Source: a virus. Taken from it: a stretch of DNA of 21,425 nucleotides. Below are positions 1 to 7,437 of the stretch, one piece after another; within the stretch, counting starts at the first letter, position 1; the number at the start of each line of letters is the position of its first letter. The stretch lies in IMG/VR virus record IMGVR_UViG_3300004807_000152, positions 1 through 21,425 of that record. The stretch is one strand, 5' to 3'. The notes beneath the pieces were generated by a model. The model ran no database searches and had not been told where the DNA came from. It saw nothing but the letters and a program-made list of their open reading frames with translations. A program made the translations under genes and the position numbers.

Positions 1-134
1 TTCTTCCTTGATCCGCCCTCGGGTTGGGGAGGCTTTAAATGCATCCCCTCCTTCGCGGCTGACGCTCTTCCTTTGGCGTTTAGACCGCCATTCGGATTCT
101 TCCCTTCTTTGCGTTGCCATGCGGGGGTGGCCAT
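1..134 (-). CDS. DUF6321-like small phage protein (partial, C-terminus outside window)
   Basis: Reading leftward from an ATG at 134, the 44 visible codons are open to the window edge. The protein begins MATPAWQRKEGKNPNGGLNA and continues with KGRAS and a KPPQPEGGSRK segment. I recognise this Lys/Gly-rich pattern (TPAWQRKEGK...GGLN.KGR) as a small basic phage family annotated DUF6321; its function is unknown. The start is one base past the stop codon of the 849-residue virion gene, so the two are probably co-transcribed. No clear Shine-Dalgarno sequence sits at the normal distance, which suits translational coupling. The family name is from memory; the reading frame is directly visible. Confidence 0.75.
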   Translation of the reverse strand, partial: MATPAWQRKEGKNPNGGLNAKGRASAAKEGMHLKPPQPEGGSRK

Positions 135-135
135 A

Positions 136-2685
136 TTAAGCCATCGCTTCCTGGCAGACCACGTTTACCTGCAACGTCACACCGCCACTGTTTGCACAAG
201 TCACGGCAACCGTCAGAATATCCGCTATATTGCCTTTGATGTTGGTCAAGACAGGAAAGAAGTTTGACAAATCAAGCTGTTGCAATCCATTGGGGGGCGT
301 AGAGAATGCATACACAACCTCTCCACCAGACAATGATGTGGAGGTTAAATCTTGCTCGGCAAATGAGTTATAAGAACCCAGAGTGTTCAAAGGAACAAAG
401 TTTGCCTGAGACAAAGACACCTGATTGGTTGGTGTGGATGCAATCAACTCAACCAAACATGTTTGCGAAGAGTTAAGTAGCAATGTGTTTGGCAATAATT
501 GACCGCGATCAATCAGACCAATCTGATAGCTATTGCCAGATGCAGGACCATTGGCCAAAGGCAAGCCAGTCACAATATCACCGAATGTCAAAACGCTGGT
601 TGTGTTTCCGGTAACACGGCCTGTATAAGGACTCACAGCAGAAGCGCCAGATGTATAGTTGCCAGGATTTACATTGCCCCAGTTAACCGTAATCGTTGTG
701 GTTGGGTTTGATACTGGGATGCTTACTGAGTAAATACCATTCATTGCAGCAGGAGTTGATCCGCTAATAATGATCACATCACCTTGCTTCAGTCCATGTG
801 CTGAACTGAATGTAATGGTAGATGTGTAATTTGTCAGACCAGCAATTGTAGAACTAGCGGGATTGCTAATTGCACTGATTGAAGGCAAGCTGGCTTGATA
901 ATAAACAAACTTGCCAACCCACTGATTCACGCCCCAATACGTTGCCGTTGGCGTAGAGGTCAATGTTGCACCATTTACCAATTGGATTGGCAAAATCATG
1001 GTTGTCGTTGTTGGCACTTGTTGAATCAACCAAGTTTGAGCGGCGTATGTGGTGGTGGCTGTCAAGGTTCCTGTACCAGTAGTCTGGCTGGAACTCACTT
1101 GATATGTGCCCAATCCGCCTGGTGCATATGATGTCACAGTGCCTGAAACCTGAGCAGTAAATGCTTGGTTTACAGTGATTGTGGCACCATTAACAGCAGT
1201 GATAAACGTGCTTGCAGGAATGCCTGTTCCAGCAATCAATTGGCCTACCGCAAACGATGTGCCTGCGGCCAACACAACAACGCTTGAACCAGCTGCACCG
1301 CCGCTTGAATAGGCCTGAGAGCCAACAGCAGAGCTTGTTGCAGTTAATTGCTTAACAATGGTGGGTGAACCTGTAACGCCTGTACCCGTCAAAACCTGAC
1401 CGGGCTGGAGCGCTCCAGTAGCCACAGCTGTGGTCACGGTCAAAGTTGTTGTGGAGAAAGCGTAATTTCCCGTCGCAATTGTTGCCACTTCAGTAAAAGA
1501 ACTTAGCGTAACATATTGGGATGGGTTGTTGGCTTGAGCAGTATTTGTTACCGCATATCCATGTGCAGATGCAAAAGTGACCAATGCTTGTCCGCCATTA
1601 GGTTGACCAACAACAGAAGAAATTGCAGGAGTTGCAGCGCTGATTGTCAATGTCGTAGCAGAACCGCCTGTAGCGGCAGCATTGGTTTGATCAAAAATAT
1701 CAGAACCAATAGCTCTCATGCGGAAAGACATCGCGGGATAGCGAGTAATTGCAGTAGAAGGAGCTCTGGTTTGTGTCTTAGCATCATTGCCGTATGAATA
1801 TGTAAAACCACGCTGCGGATCAATACGGCCTTCAATCAATACTGATACGCCATAGTGCGTCATCAAAGATGCAGCACTGCTTCCGTTGTCTCTTTGCTCA
1901 TAGCGCACAGGCAAATTACCTGTACGGCTCCAAGGTTTAACTTGTGCAATACCGTTAACAATTCCGTTTCCAGTACCAACTTGGTGTAAAACCCAGGGCT
2001 CACCGTTAAGAACAACGCCCCAACGCAAAGCACCAGCTCCATACCATGCGTATTCCATCCAAATCATTTGGACTTTGGTCCAATCAAGTGCATTGATAAT
2101 GTTTTTATTACCATTCCACTGATCGCAAGGAATAACTTGATCTATAACGCCAGCCGAACCAGAGTCAGAACGAATAACAGCATACATGGCGCCAGAATTT
2201 CCTGGGTATGCAGTACCTTGCTGTAAAAAGAAAATACCGTTGGAGTCATCAAAAATACCAACGCGTTGTGTTTGTCCGCTTACAGATGTACCAAAGTTAA
2301 CGTTGGAAGCCATGTACATGGTCTTACCAGGTTGGTATCTGTGATAAGGACGTGACTGACGAATCGTAATATCACCGGGTGTATTGCCGCCGCCAATGTT
2401 CATTGACACGCCACCAAGCCCGGGGTTTTGAACAATGTATGCTTGACCAGATACATTACTAATAATCTGTTCCCAACGCAAAGGCTGAACGCCATATTCA
2501 AAGTCGGCGTCGTAAATATTTTGTGATTGGCTTACTTTTAATTTACCAACAACATCGCGTAAGCGTTGTGGAGGAATAAACTCAGCAGCACCATCAATAC
2601 CTTGCCAAGCGGTACTTGGGGTTTGCGTCCCCATGCTTGCCGTCTGGTTGTTAGGCGAGAAAAAATTAAAAAGATTCAAACCCAT
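136..2685 (-). CDS. Large beta-rich virion structural protein
   Basis: This 849-residue protein is rich in Thr, Ser, Gly, Val and Asn and has no signal peptide or membrane segment. Residues about 60-330 form an aromatic, non-repetitive domain. Residues about 340-700 are a string of beta-type modules: one of the form LTVTTAVATGALQPGQ..TGTGV (about 413-440), one with VLAAGTSFAVGQLIAGTGIP and a following ITAVNGATITV (about 470-505), and two 'F.SAHG' segments (about 371 and 627). The C-terminus (about 720-849) is again non-repetitive. Such composition is typical of phage tail, neck or decoration proteins, but I cannot assign the exact part. It starts at an ATG preceded by AAGGAG and lies just downstream of an intrinsic terminator, so its expression depends on read-through or a local promoter. 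Confidence 0.65.
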   Translation of the reverse strand: MGLNLFNFFSPNNQTASMGTQTPSTAWQGIDGAAEFIPPQRLRDVVGKLKVSQSQNIYDADFEYGVQPLRWEQIISNVSGQAYIVQNPGLGGVSMNIGGGNTPGDITIRQSRPYHRYQPGKTMYMASNVNFGTSVSGQTQRVGIFDDSNGIFFLQQGTAYPGNSGAMYAVIRSDSGSAGVIDQVIPCDQWNGNKNIINALDWTKVQMIWMEYAWYGAGALRWGVVLNGEPWVLHQVGTGNGIVNGIAQVKPWSRTGNLPVRYEQRDNGSSAASLMTHYGVSVLIEGRIDPQRGFTYSYGNDAKTQTRAPSTAITRYPAMSFRMRAIGSDIFDQTNAAATGGSATTLTISAATPAISSVVGQPNGGQALVTFASAHGYAVTNTAQANNPSQYVTLSSFTEVATIATGNYAFSTTTLTVTTAVATGALQPGQVLTGTGVTGSPTIVKQLTATSSAVGSQAYSSGGAAGSSVVVLAAGTSFAVGQLIAGTGIPASTFITAVNGATITVNQAFTAQVSGTVTSYAPGGLGTYQVSSSQTTGTGTLTATTTYAAQTWLIQQVPTTTTMILPIQLVNGATLTSTPTATYWGVNQWVGKFVYYQASLPSISAISNPASSTIAGLTNYTSTITFSSAHGLKQGDVIIISGSTPAAMNGIYSVSIPVSNPTTTITVNWGNVNPGNYTSGASAVSPYTGRVTGNTTSVLTFGDIVTGLPLANGPASGNSYQIGLIDRGQLLPNTLLLNSSQTCLVELIASTPTNQVSLSQANFVPLNTLGSYNSFAEQDLTSTSLSGGEVVYAFSTPPNGLQQLDLSNFFPVLTNIKGNIADILTVAVTCANSGGVTLQVNVVCQEAMA

Positions 2686-2701
2686 TACAAACTCCTTACG
2701 T

Positions 2702-2723
2702 TAAAGAAAGGGGCCGAAGCCCC
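2702..2723 (-). terminator. Intrinsic terminator after the 239-residue virion gene
   Basis: On the minus strand GGGGC and GCCCC pair around a stable UUCG tetraloop, followed by a TTTCTTT run. It lies 8 bases past the stop of the upstream virion gene and just before the ribosome binding site of the next gene, so it probably lowers rather than abolishes downstream transcription. Confidence 0.85.
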
Positions 2724-2731
2724 CCTGACTA

Positions 2732-3451
2732 TCAGTCAAAATTACCGTATGGGTAAGTTGTAAGGTTGCCAATTGTAGGATCAGCTTGTGTGTAACGCAC
2801 AATAAAATTCAATTTGCCGCCAGTAGGAGCTGCAACGCTTGTACCAGTAATGGACAAGGTGAGCACCAACTGAGAGAAGAAGCTAGGCTGTGTACCAACT
2901 TGTGGGTTCTGAATATCAGAAGTTGTTGCCATCATGTTGATCAAGTTAGTCGCTGTGTAAGTGGTTGACAAACGACCAGCTGTACCAACGCCTGTGCTTG
3001 AAGAAATAACAGCAGTACCATATGTAGGTGTGCCGCCACCAGCTGTGTAGTTATTGGAAATAAATACGCTGGTGTTGCTGAGTGTAGCGCCACCTTCACC
3101 AGTAATGGCCAACTGATAGTCAACGATGATGTCTTGAATTGCACTGTTGATTGGCAAATACATCACAGCGCCGCGATACACCTGAGTTGATGTGTCAGCA
3201 GGAAGTGTCTGTACGACTGGGCCTGTTGTGGTGAATGTAGAGCTAGGTGTATAAACAACACCTTGCAAATTAGGAATGGTATTGGAAGAAACAAACTGTC
3301 CTGAACCACCGCTGTAACCAGCAGTACCAACTGTAGAGTTGGAGAGGTCAATGTAACATTCTTGAACTAACTCTGTGTAACCAACGTCACGCAAAGGGCC
3401 AAAACGGTTGTCGCCCGATAGGATTGGGCCTTCAAAGGTGGAACGTGCCAT
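2732..3451 (-). CDS. Virion structural protein, beta-rich (239 aa)
   Basis: The N-terminus MARSTFEGPILSGDNRFGPL is followed by a Thr/Ser/Gly-rich, beta-type sequence with no charged clusters, signal peptide or membrane segment. Its position directly downstream of the major capsid gene and its own strong promoter point to an abundant virion component, such as a head-decoration or tail-tube-like protein. The exact part cannot be decided. The ATG is preceded by AAGGAA at a normal distance. The gene is isolated as its own unit: a terminator and consensus promoter lie upstream and another terminator downstream. That arrangement is common for proteins needed in many copies per particle. Confidence 0.65.
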   Translation of the reverse strand: MARSTFEGPILSGDNRFGPLRDVGYTELVQECYIDLSNSTVGTAGYSGGSGQFVSSNTIPNLQGVVYTPSSTFTTTGPVVQTLPADTSTQVYRGAVMYLPINSAIQDIIVDYQLAITGEGGATLSNTSVFISNNYTAGGGTPTYGTAVISSSTGVGTAGRLSTTYTATNLINMMATTSDIQNPQVGTQPSFFSQLVLTLSITGTSVAAPTGGKLNFIVRYTQADPTIGNLTTYPYGNFD

Positions 3452-3471
3452 GATAATTCCTTATGCAAAAG

Positions 3472-3522
3472 TCTCTTGTTAATCGTTGCATCGTGACCCC
3501 TGGGCGGGTTGGCAACAAGAGA
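3472..3522 (-). other. Hairpin-forming mRNA leader of the 239-aa virion gene
   Basis: The untranslated leader (about 85 bases between the predicted start point and the ATG) contains a perfect 9-base inverted repeat: TCTCTTGTT at 3472-3480 and AACAAGAGA at 3514-3522, separated by 33 bases. The minus-strand RNA could form a stem ahead of the ribosome binding site. I see no match to a known riboswitch. It may stabilise the message. Confidence 0.45.
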
Positions 3523-3543
3523 TAAAAGTCCCAGACAACCCAC

Positions 3544-3571
3544 AATATACACTATTTTTTAAACGTGTCAA
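3544..3571 (-). promoter_or_regulatory. Sigma70-type promoter for the 239-aa virion gene
   Basis: On the minus strand a perfect -35 TTGACA (3566-3571) is separated by 16 bases from a -10 TATATT (3544-3549). It begins immediately past the U-tract of the capsid terminator and reads into the 239-residue virion gene. It is the best housekeeping-type promoter I found in the window. Confidence 0.8.
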
Positions 3572-3572
3572 C

Positions 3573-3602
3573 AAGAAAAAAGGGCCCCTTTTGAGGGCCC
3601 TT
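3573..3602 (-). terminator. Intrinsic terminator after the major capsid gene
   Basis: On the minus strand AAGGGCCC and GGGCCCTT form an 8-bp stem around a 7-base loop, followed by a T-rich tract (TTTTTC). It lies 26 bases past the capsid stop codon and abuts the next promoter. Confidence 0.9.
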
Positions 3603-3628
3603 CCAAACAGGCTTGTGACCTGGTTTGT

Positions 3629-4531
3629 TTAATAGGAACCGTAGATTCCCAATGGATCTGACCAGCCAAACGAATAACGCTCGCGTGATTTATAACGCAC
3701 GTTCCCTGTATCGAAGTCACCATCCATTGAATTTTGCAACGGTGTACGCTCAAAATGCTTGAGGCCGTTAGGCACATCAGTAGTCAAGAACCATGCATTG
3801 GTAGCGGTCAAGAAGTGGTTAACTGTGTAACCTTCTGGAACGGAACCGTTGTTCTTGATAGCGTTGATGTCGTTGTTGTTTGTACCAACGCGCAATTCTG
3901 TGTCGAGCAAACGTGTTGCAACGAACATTAGTGCTGGTGGAACAATCAACTTCTTGGGGCGTGCGGCGATCAAAAGACCACGCTCGTCTGTCCAAGCGGC
4001 GATTTGAATGACGGCATTCTCAAGAGAAGTCTCGTTCAAGTCAGCAGCTGTCGAAGGAGTGTTGGCGTTTGTGCCACCGTTCACCAAGGGGTGAGCAGAG
4101 TTCAACAAAGATACACCGTCGCCACCAACGTATTGAGCGTTGTAAGCGTTGTTCAAAACTGCGGCAGCTTTGACTTGCTTGGTGTATGCCATAGCACGGG
4201 CCAAACCTTTGGTGTAGCGAGCAGACAAGCTGTCGTACAAGTTATCTTCAATCGCTTCTTCAGTGATTGAGAAACCCAAAGCAATGGTTTCGTGGTTATA
4301 GCGAGCTGTAAATGCCTCTTGCGCATTGTCGTAGCTGATGGCTGTGCCCTCGGCCTTGACTGGTGCGGCTGAGAAGCCTGACAGTTTTGTCTCTTCTTCA
4401 AAGCTACGCTCTGATTTCTCAGTTTCGTAGATCTCTTTGTGCTCTTCGCCGTAGCGGGCGTACTCTAGACCGAACAATGCGTTCAAACCAGGGAGCAACT
4501 CTTTAAGCAGTTGTGCGCGTGAAATAGCCAT
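3629..4531 (-). CDS. Major capsid protein (Mu gpT-like, HK97 fold expected)
   Basis: The product is 300 residues long, usual for this type. It begins MAISRAQLLKELLPGLNALF and continues with a GLEYARYGEEHKEIYET segment. In the middle it has an 'ALGFSITEEAIEDNLYDSLS' region like Mu-type major head subunits and other HK97-fold capsid proteins. The C-terminus (YKSRERYSFGWSDPLGIYGS) is the typical end of these proteins. No protease-cleaved delta domain is obvious, which fits the separate scaffold-like gene upstream. The ATG follows AAGGAG. It forms a short unit with the 289-residue decoration-like gene upstream (15-bp gap) and ends at a strong terminator. I assign it from sequence style and position; no alignment was run. 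Confidence 0.88.
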   Translation of the reverse strand: MAISRAQLLKELLPGLNALFGLEYARYGEEHKEIYETEKSERSFEEETKLSGFSAAPVKAEGTAISYDNAQEAFTARYNHETIALGFSITEEAIEDNLYDSLSARYTKGLARAMAYTKQVKAAAVLNNAYNAQYVGGDGVSLLNSAHPLVNGGTNANTPSTAADLNETSLENAVIQIAAWTDERGLLIAARPKKLIVPPALMFVATRLLDTELRVGTNNNDINAIKNNGSVPEGYTVNHFLTATNAWFLTTDVPNGLKHFERTPLQNSMDGDFDTGNVRYKSRERYSFGWSDPLGIYGSY

Positions 4532-4546
4532 TTAAGTGCTCCTTAA

Positions 4547-5416
4547 TTAAACACCAGCAGTATTGGTCATGCCTTGGAATGTTGCATTCCAGGTCACCAA
4601 AACTTCAGGATAACCAACAAAAGAAAGTGCAGTACCAGCAGGAACGGTAACACTGGCAGACAACGTCAAGGTTGTGCTGCTGATGTTTGTTACTGTTAGG
4701 TAATTACCTTGAGCCATACCAGTCACGCCAGGAGCAATGATTTGCATGCCAGGCTGAATGTTTGAATTGGCTGCGGTAATGGTCAATGTTGAGCTACTGG
4801 AAGTTGCTGTACCGCTTGTGGCAGTATAAGTAACGGCAGTATCTTGAACGAGACCAACAACACGGAAGGGCAACAAAGTAGCAATACGAGTATTACCAGA
4901 TGTACCAGAGCTAATAACTGCACCAGATACGGCCATTGCTGAGTCACCAGTTGTGGTATTACCGGCTGTACCTGTGACGGCATAGACGTTTGTACCAATA
5001 AAAGTTGCGCTAGCATAACCAACTGTTGAAGCTGTGTTGGACAAGGAAGTACCTTGAGCAACCATCACTGCTTTGAACACAGTGCGGGGATCATCAATAA
5101 CGTAGCCGACGGCATAGTTAGATGTTGTGTTTGCAGGCCAGTATTGACCGCGAACGATCTGACTGGATGAGTTTGTGTACTCAGCACCAACGAAGATACC
5201 TAGTGTACCGGCTACAGCAGTAGCGGGGCTAGAGGCAGCAGACATTGTTGTTGTTACGATAGTACCACCTGACAATTGAACAATGTCGCCATTGAACAAA
5301 GAGGTGCTATAGCCAGTAGCGATGGGATACATGCGAGTAGAACCAGCATAGGGTAAACCACCAAACTCACTGACCGCCTTGAACCCGTAAGGGGCGGGAA
5401 TGATTGGATATGCCAT
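4547..5416 (-). CDS. Putative head decoration / capsid-associated protein
   Basis: This 289-residue protein begins MAYPIIPAPYGFKAVSEFGG, then LPYAGSTRMYPIATGY and a FNGDIVQLSGG segment. That N-terminal signature is one I associate with a gene placed just before the major capsid gene in many uncultured tailed phages. Residues about 75-190 are Thr/Ser/Gly-rich. Residues about 205-265 form a beta module (STLTITAANSNIQPGMQI, then LTVTNISSTTLTLS) resembling modules in the 849-residue virion protein. No membrane or signal segment is present. Position and composition favour a decoration or capsid-stabilising role. The start is an ATG preceded by TAGGAGTC. Confidence 0.65.
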   Translation of the reverse strand: MAYPIIPAPYGFKAVSEFGGLPYAGSTRMYPIATGYSTSLFNGDIVQLSGGTIVTTTMSAASSPATAVAGTLGIFVGAEYTNSSSQIVRGQYWPANTTSNYAVGYVIDDPRTVFKAVMVAQGTSLSNTASTVGYASATFIGTNVYAVTGTAGNTTTGDSAMAVSGAVISSGTSGNTRIATLLPFRVVGLVQDTAVTYTATSGTATSSSSTLTITAANSNIQPGMQIIAPGVTGMAQGNYLTVTNISSTTLTLSASVTVPAGTALSFVGYPEVLVTWNATFQGMTNTAGV

Positions 5417-5434
5417 TAAAGACTCCTAAAAAGT

Positions 5435-5878
5435 TTATCTTGCGCCAAATCCAGCACCGCGAGTTGTCGTCGATGTTTTCTCCGAAAACTTGCGCATCCT
5501 GGGATCATTGTCTTTCATGAAACTGTTGTCCACTGATTCCATCTGGTCTTGTGCTTGCTTGGCATAATAGCGCTGGTAGGCGTCAAAGTTCTCTTGTGTG
5601 TTTTTGCACAGAATCAAACCACCGACTTCTACGTTGCCCTCATTATTCCCATCAAGCATTAGCTCAGGATGGTCTGCCGCCTTTACTGGTTCCCATCCGT
5701 CACGTCTCATGCGAGACAATCTGGTGTGATCCGCCTTACCAAGTATGTGCGTCATGATGTAACGATACACATATCCAGGCTCGGGTGTAGGGTCGGGCAG
5801 CTGGCTCGAAGGTTTGTACTCCTTGCGAACCTCTTTTTCACGAACTTCAATCTCACGAGTTTTCTTAACATCAACCAT
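5435..5878 (-). CDS. Head-region protein of unknown function (147 aa)
   Basis: I chose the ATG at 5878 (MVDVKKTREIEVREKEVRKE) because GGAGG sits seven bases upstream; a longer reading from 5926 lacks a good site and would overlap the previous gene further. The protein is charged and soluble, with a strongly basic/acidic N-terminus (about 1-22), a central 'HTRLSRMRRDGWEPVKAADH' segment, and a 'VGGLILCKN' segment near residue 86. It ends in a basic tail (TTTRGAGFGAR). I recognise the pattern as a recurrent neighbour of phage scaffolding and capsid genes but know no function. Its first eight bases overlap the end of the scaffold-like gene, indicating coupling. Confidence 0.7.
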   Translation of the reverse strand: MVDVKKTREIEVREKEVRKEYKPSSQLPDPTPEPGYVYRYIMTHILGKADHTRLSRMRRDGWEPVKAADHPELMLDGNNEGNVEVGGLILCKNTQENFDAYQRYYAKQAQDQMESVDNSFMKDNDPRMRKFSEKTSTTTRGAGFGAR

Positions 5879-6806
5879 TTTGTGCCTCCAATTTCTGTTG
5901 TTCAAGGTAATATTTCTTGGGATCAAGATTAAACTTCTTCACTAACGCAGCTTGCGTCGGAGTCAGTTGAACCTTTTTTACGCCCGTAGATCTAGACGCT
6001 GGAGCAACAACATTCGAAGGACGCTTTGCGGCTTGTGCCGGTTTTTGTTCGCCGAATACTTCCGGGAACGTGTTCTTAATGCGTGAATCTATCTGTTGAT
6101 AGTATTCATCGGAGCGCGGGTCTATACCCGAATTGACCAGTTTTTGATGCAGCCCTAGTGCGAAGCTGGTAACTTCTTCAAACCCGTTCGATCCAAACCA
6201 CTGGTTTTTTGCCTGCCAGCGCAGGGATTTTTCGTCTGGTTGAACAGTTTGTGTCTGTCTAGGTTGAGTTTGTACCGGATTTTCACGCTCTTGTAAAGCG
6301 GGACGGTAATTTTTCAATGACTCAATACGCCATTTTGCCTCCGTTAAAGCCTCTTGAGCAGCAATAATAGCGTCAGTATCGTAGGCCTCTTGAGCTTCTT
6401 TATACTGTTTTCTAGCTAATATTAGATCTGCTTCTGCTTTCTCTTTGGCTGAAGACGCAATAATTTGATGGCCTTGCTGCACGTTGTTTTTAAGAGACTT
6501 GTTCTCTTCTAAAAGCTGTTGCGTAAGGTGCTCAAGTTCTTGCTTTTCACGCATGGCCGCCTCGGCTTTACGTCTCTCATCATGTCTGGCGTGCGTCAAT
6601 TCCTTGATGCGGCTTTGGACATTCTGTGAGTAACTGGCGATCTCGTCCTCTGTGGGATCGGCAACTTCCTTGTTTAAAGGTTGTTTGCCTTTATCCCGGT
6701 CTGGTGTGTCATCGATGATTTCAATTTCAATTTCCTCTTCCCCCTCAACTTGTTGGGGACTGGAAGTGTCTTCGGTTTCATCGGGAAACTTAAATTCTTC
6801 GTTCAT
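5871..6806 (-). CDS. Scaffold-like protein (acidic, coiled-coil)
   Basis: The 311-residue product has a very acidic N-terminus (about 1-45, including EGEEEIEIEIIDD) and a long charged helical region (about 60-170) with heptad-like spacing (KELTHARHDERRKAEAAMRE, then KQELEHLTQQLLEENKSL). A more folded C-terminal part follows, ending in a basic, Lys-rich segment. This architecture, and its place between portal and capsid genes, is usual for internal scaffolding proteins that direct procapsid assembly and leave before DNA packaging. The basic C-terminus could be the capsid-binding part, as in P22-type scaffolds. The role is inferred from architecture and position, since scaffolds share little sequence. 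Confidence 0.65.
   Translation of the reverse strand: MNEEFKFPDETEDTSSPQQVEGEEEIEIEIIDDTPDRDKGKQPLNKEVADPTEDEIASYSQNVQSRIKELTHARHDERRKAEAAMREKQELEHLTQQLLEENKSLKNNVQQGHQIIASSAKEKAEADLILARKQYKEAQEAYDTDAIIAAQEALTEAKWRIESLKNYRPALQERENPVQTQPRQTQTVQPDEKSLRWQAKNQWFGSNGFEEVTSFALGLHQKLVNSGIDPRSDEYYQQIDSRIKNTFPEVFGEQKPAQAAKRPSNVVAPASRSTGVKKVQLTPTQAALVKKFNLDPKKYYLEQQKLEAQNG
6746..6755. repeat. CAACTTGTTG repeat copy (in scaffold-like gene)
   Basis: One of eight copies of a 10-base word with 4+2+4 dyad symmetry. This copy is flanked by CCCCT and GGGG. It is inside coding sequence (Gln-Gln-Val codons), so it could be coincidental. Confidence 0.4.
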
Positions 6807-6815
6807 GATGGTCCT

Positions 6816-7250
6816 TTATGCGCGGCTTATTCCGCGTGGGTCTTCGACGACGGCATCGACTTGGTCATCATTAATGAGCCTAAATTCTTTGCCGAATATT
6901 TTGAATCGCGTACCAGAATAGGTACGGGTTAGCACAAAATCTCCAGGTTTACACCACGCGCCGGTGGGGTACTTTTCTGGATCTTTATATGCGTCGGGAC
7001 CAACTTTCAACACAAACAATACGGTTGTGGCGTGCTGTTCTTGTGCTGCAAATTGGGATGGCCTTATCAGATCTAACGTGGTTCCATCGATCTTTTCGGA
7101 GATGTCGGGCACCCCGCAAAGTATCTTGTACCCAGTCGGCTCTGGTAACACAGTGGCTTTTTCTTCATTGCTTGCATCCTCTTGTGGTGCCTCCACGGGT
7201 TGGATGGTTTCTGGCATAGAAACACCAGCGGGTAAAATCAAATCACTCAT
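6816..7250 (-). CDS. GroES-like co-chaperonin (capsid assembly)
   Basis: The product is 144 residues from the ATG at 7250; a GTG at 7262 would add four residues and cannot be excluded. After a loose N-terminus (about 1-38) the sequence follows a Cpn10 plan: a first strand (TGYKILCGVP, about 39-48), a mobile-loop-like stretch, a strand (VLFVLKVGPDAY, about 77-88), the turn 'TGAWCKPGDFVL' (about 96-107) and a closing 'FRLINDDQVDAVVEDP' (about 123-138). Phage co-chaperonins such as T4 gp31 replace GroES so the host GroEL can fold the capsid protein; its place in the head block fits. The start overlaps the upstream gene. Similarity is by pattern only. Confidence 0.6.
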   Translation of the reverse strand: MSDLILPAGVSMPETIQPVEAPQEDASNEEKATVLPEPTGYKILCGVPDISEKIDGTTLDLIRPSQFAAQEQHATTVLFVLKVGPDAYKDPEKYPTGAWCKPGDFVLTRTYSGTRFKIFGKEFRLINDDQVDAVVEDPRGISRA

Positions 7251-7437
7251 CGTCTTCTTCACTTTCTTTCAGCAGGTCTAGGAGATAACGCTCTGCCAAT
7301 GCCAGACCTGAAATTAGCCCGCAGAGTTTTTGGTATTCTTCAAAAGAGCGACAAGCACCACCAGCCATGTCATCGGCGTAGTTGTTCATGTCGGTGCGTA
7401 ATTTGTCGCGCAATACGCGTGCGAAGTCTTGGATCAT
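7243..7437 (-). CDS. Small portal-linked protein of unknown function
   Basis: A 64-residue, helix-prone acidic protein (MIQDFARVLRDKLRTDMNNY ... LLDLLKESEEDDE). Its ATG overlaps the portal stop codon by four bases (ATGA), and its end overlaps the co-chaperonin-like gene, so it is tightly coupled into the head operon. It contains a 'GGACRSFEEYQKLCGLISGL' segment. Small proteins of this style are frequent right after P22-type portal genes, but I know no function. Confidence 0.7.
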   Translation of the reverse strand: MIQDFARVLRDKLRTDMNNYADDMAGGACRSFEEYQKLCGLISGLALAERYLLDLLKESEEDDE

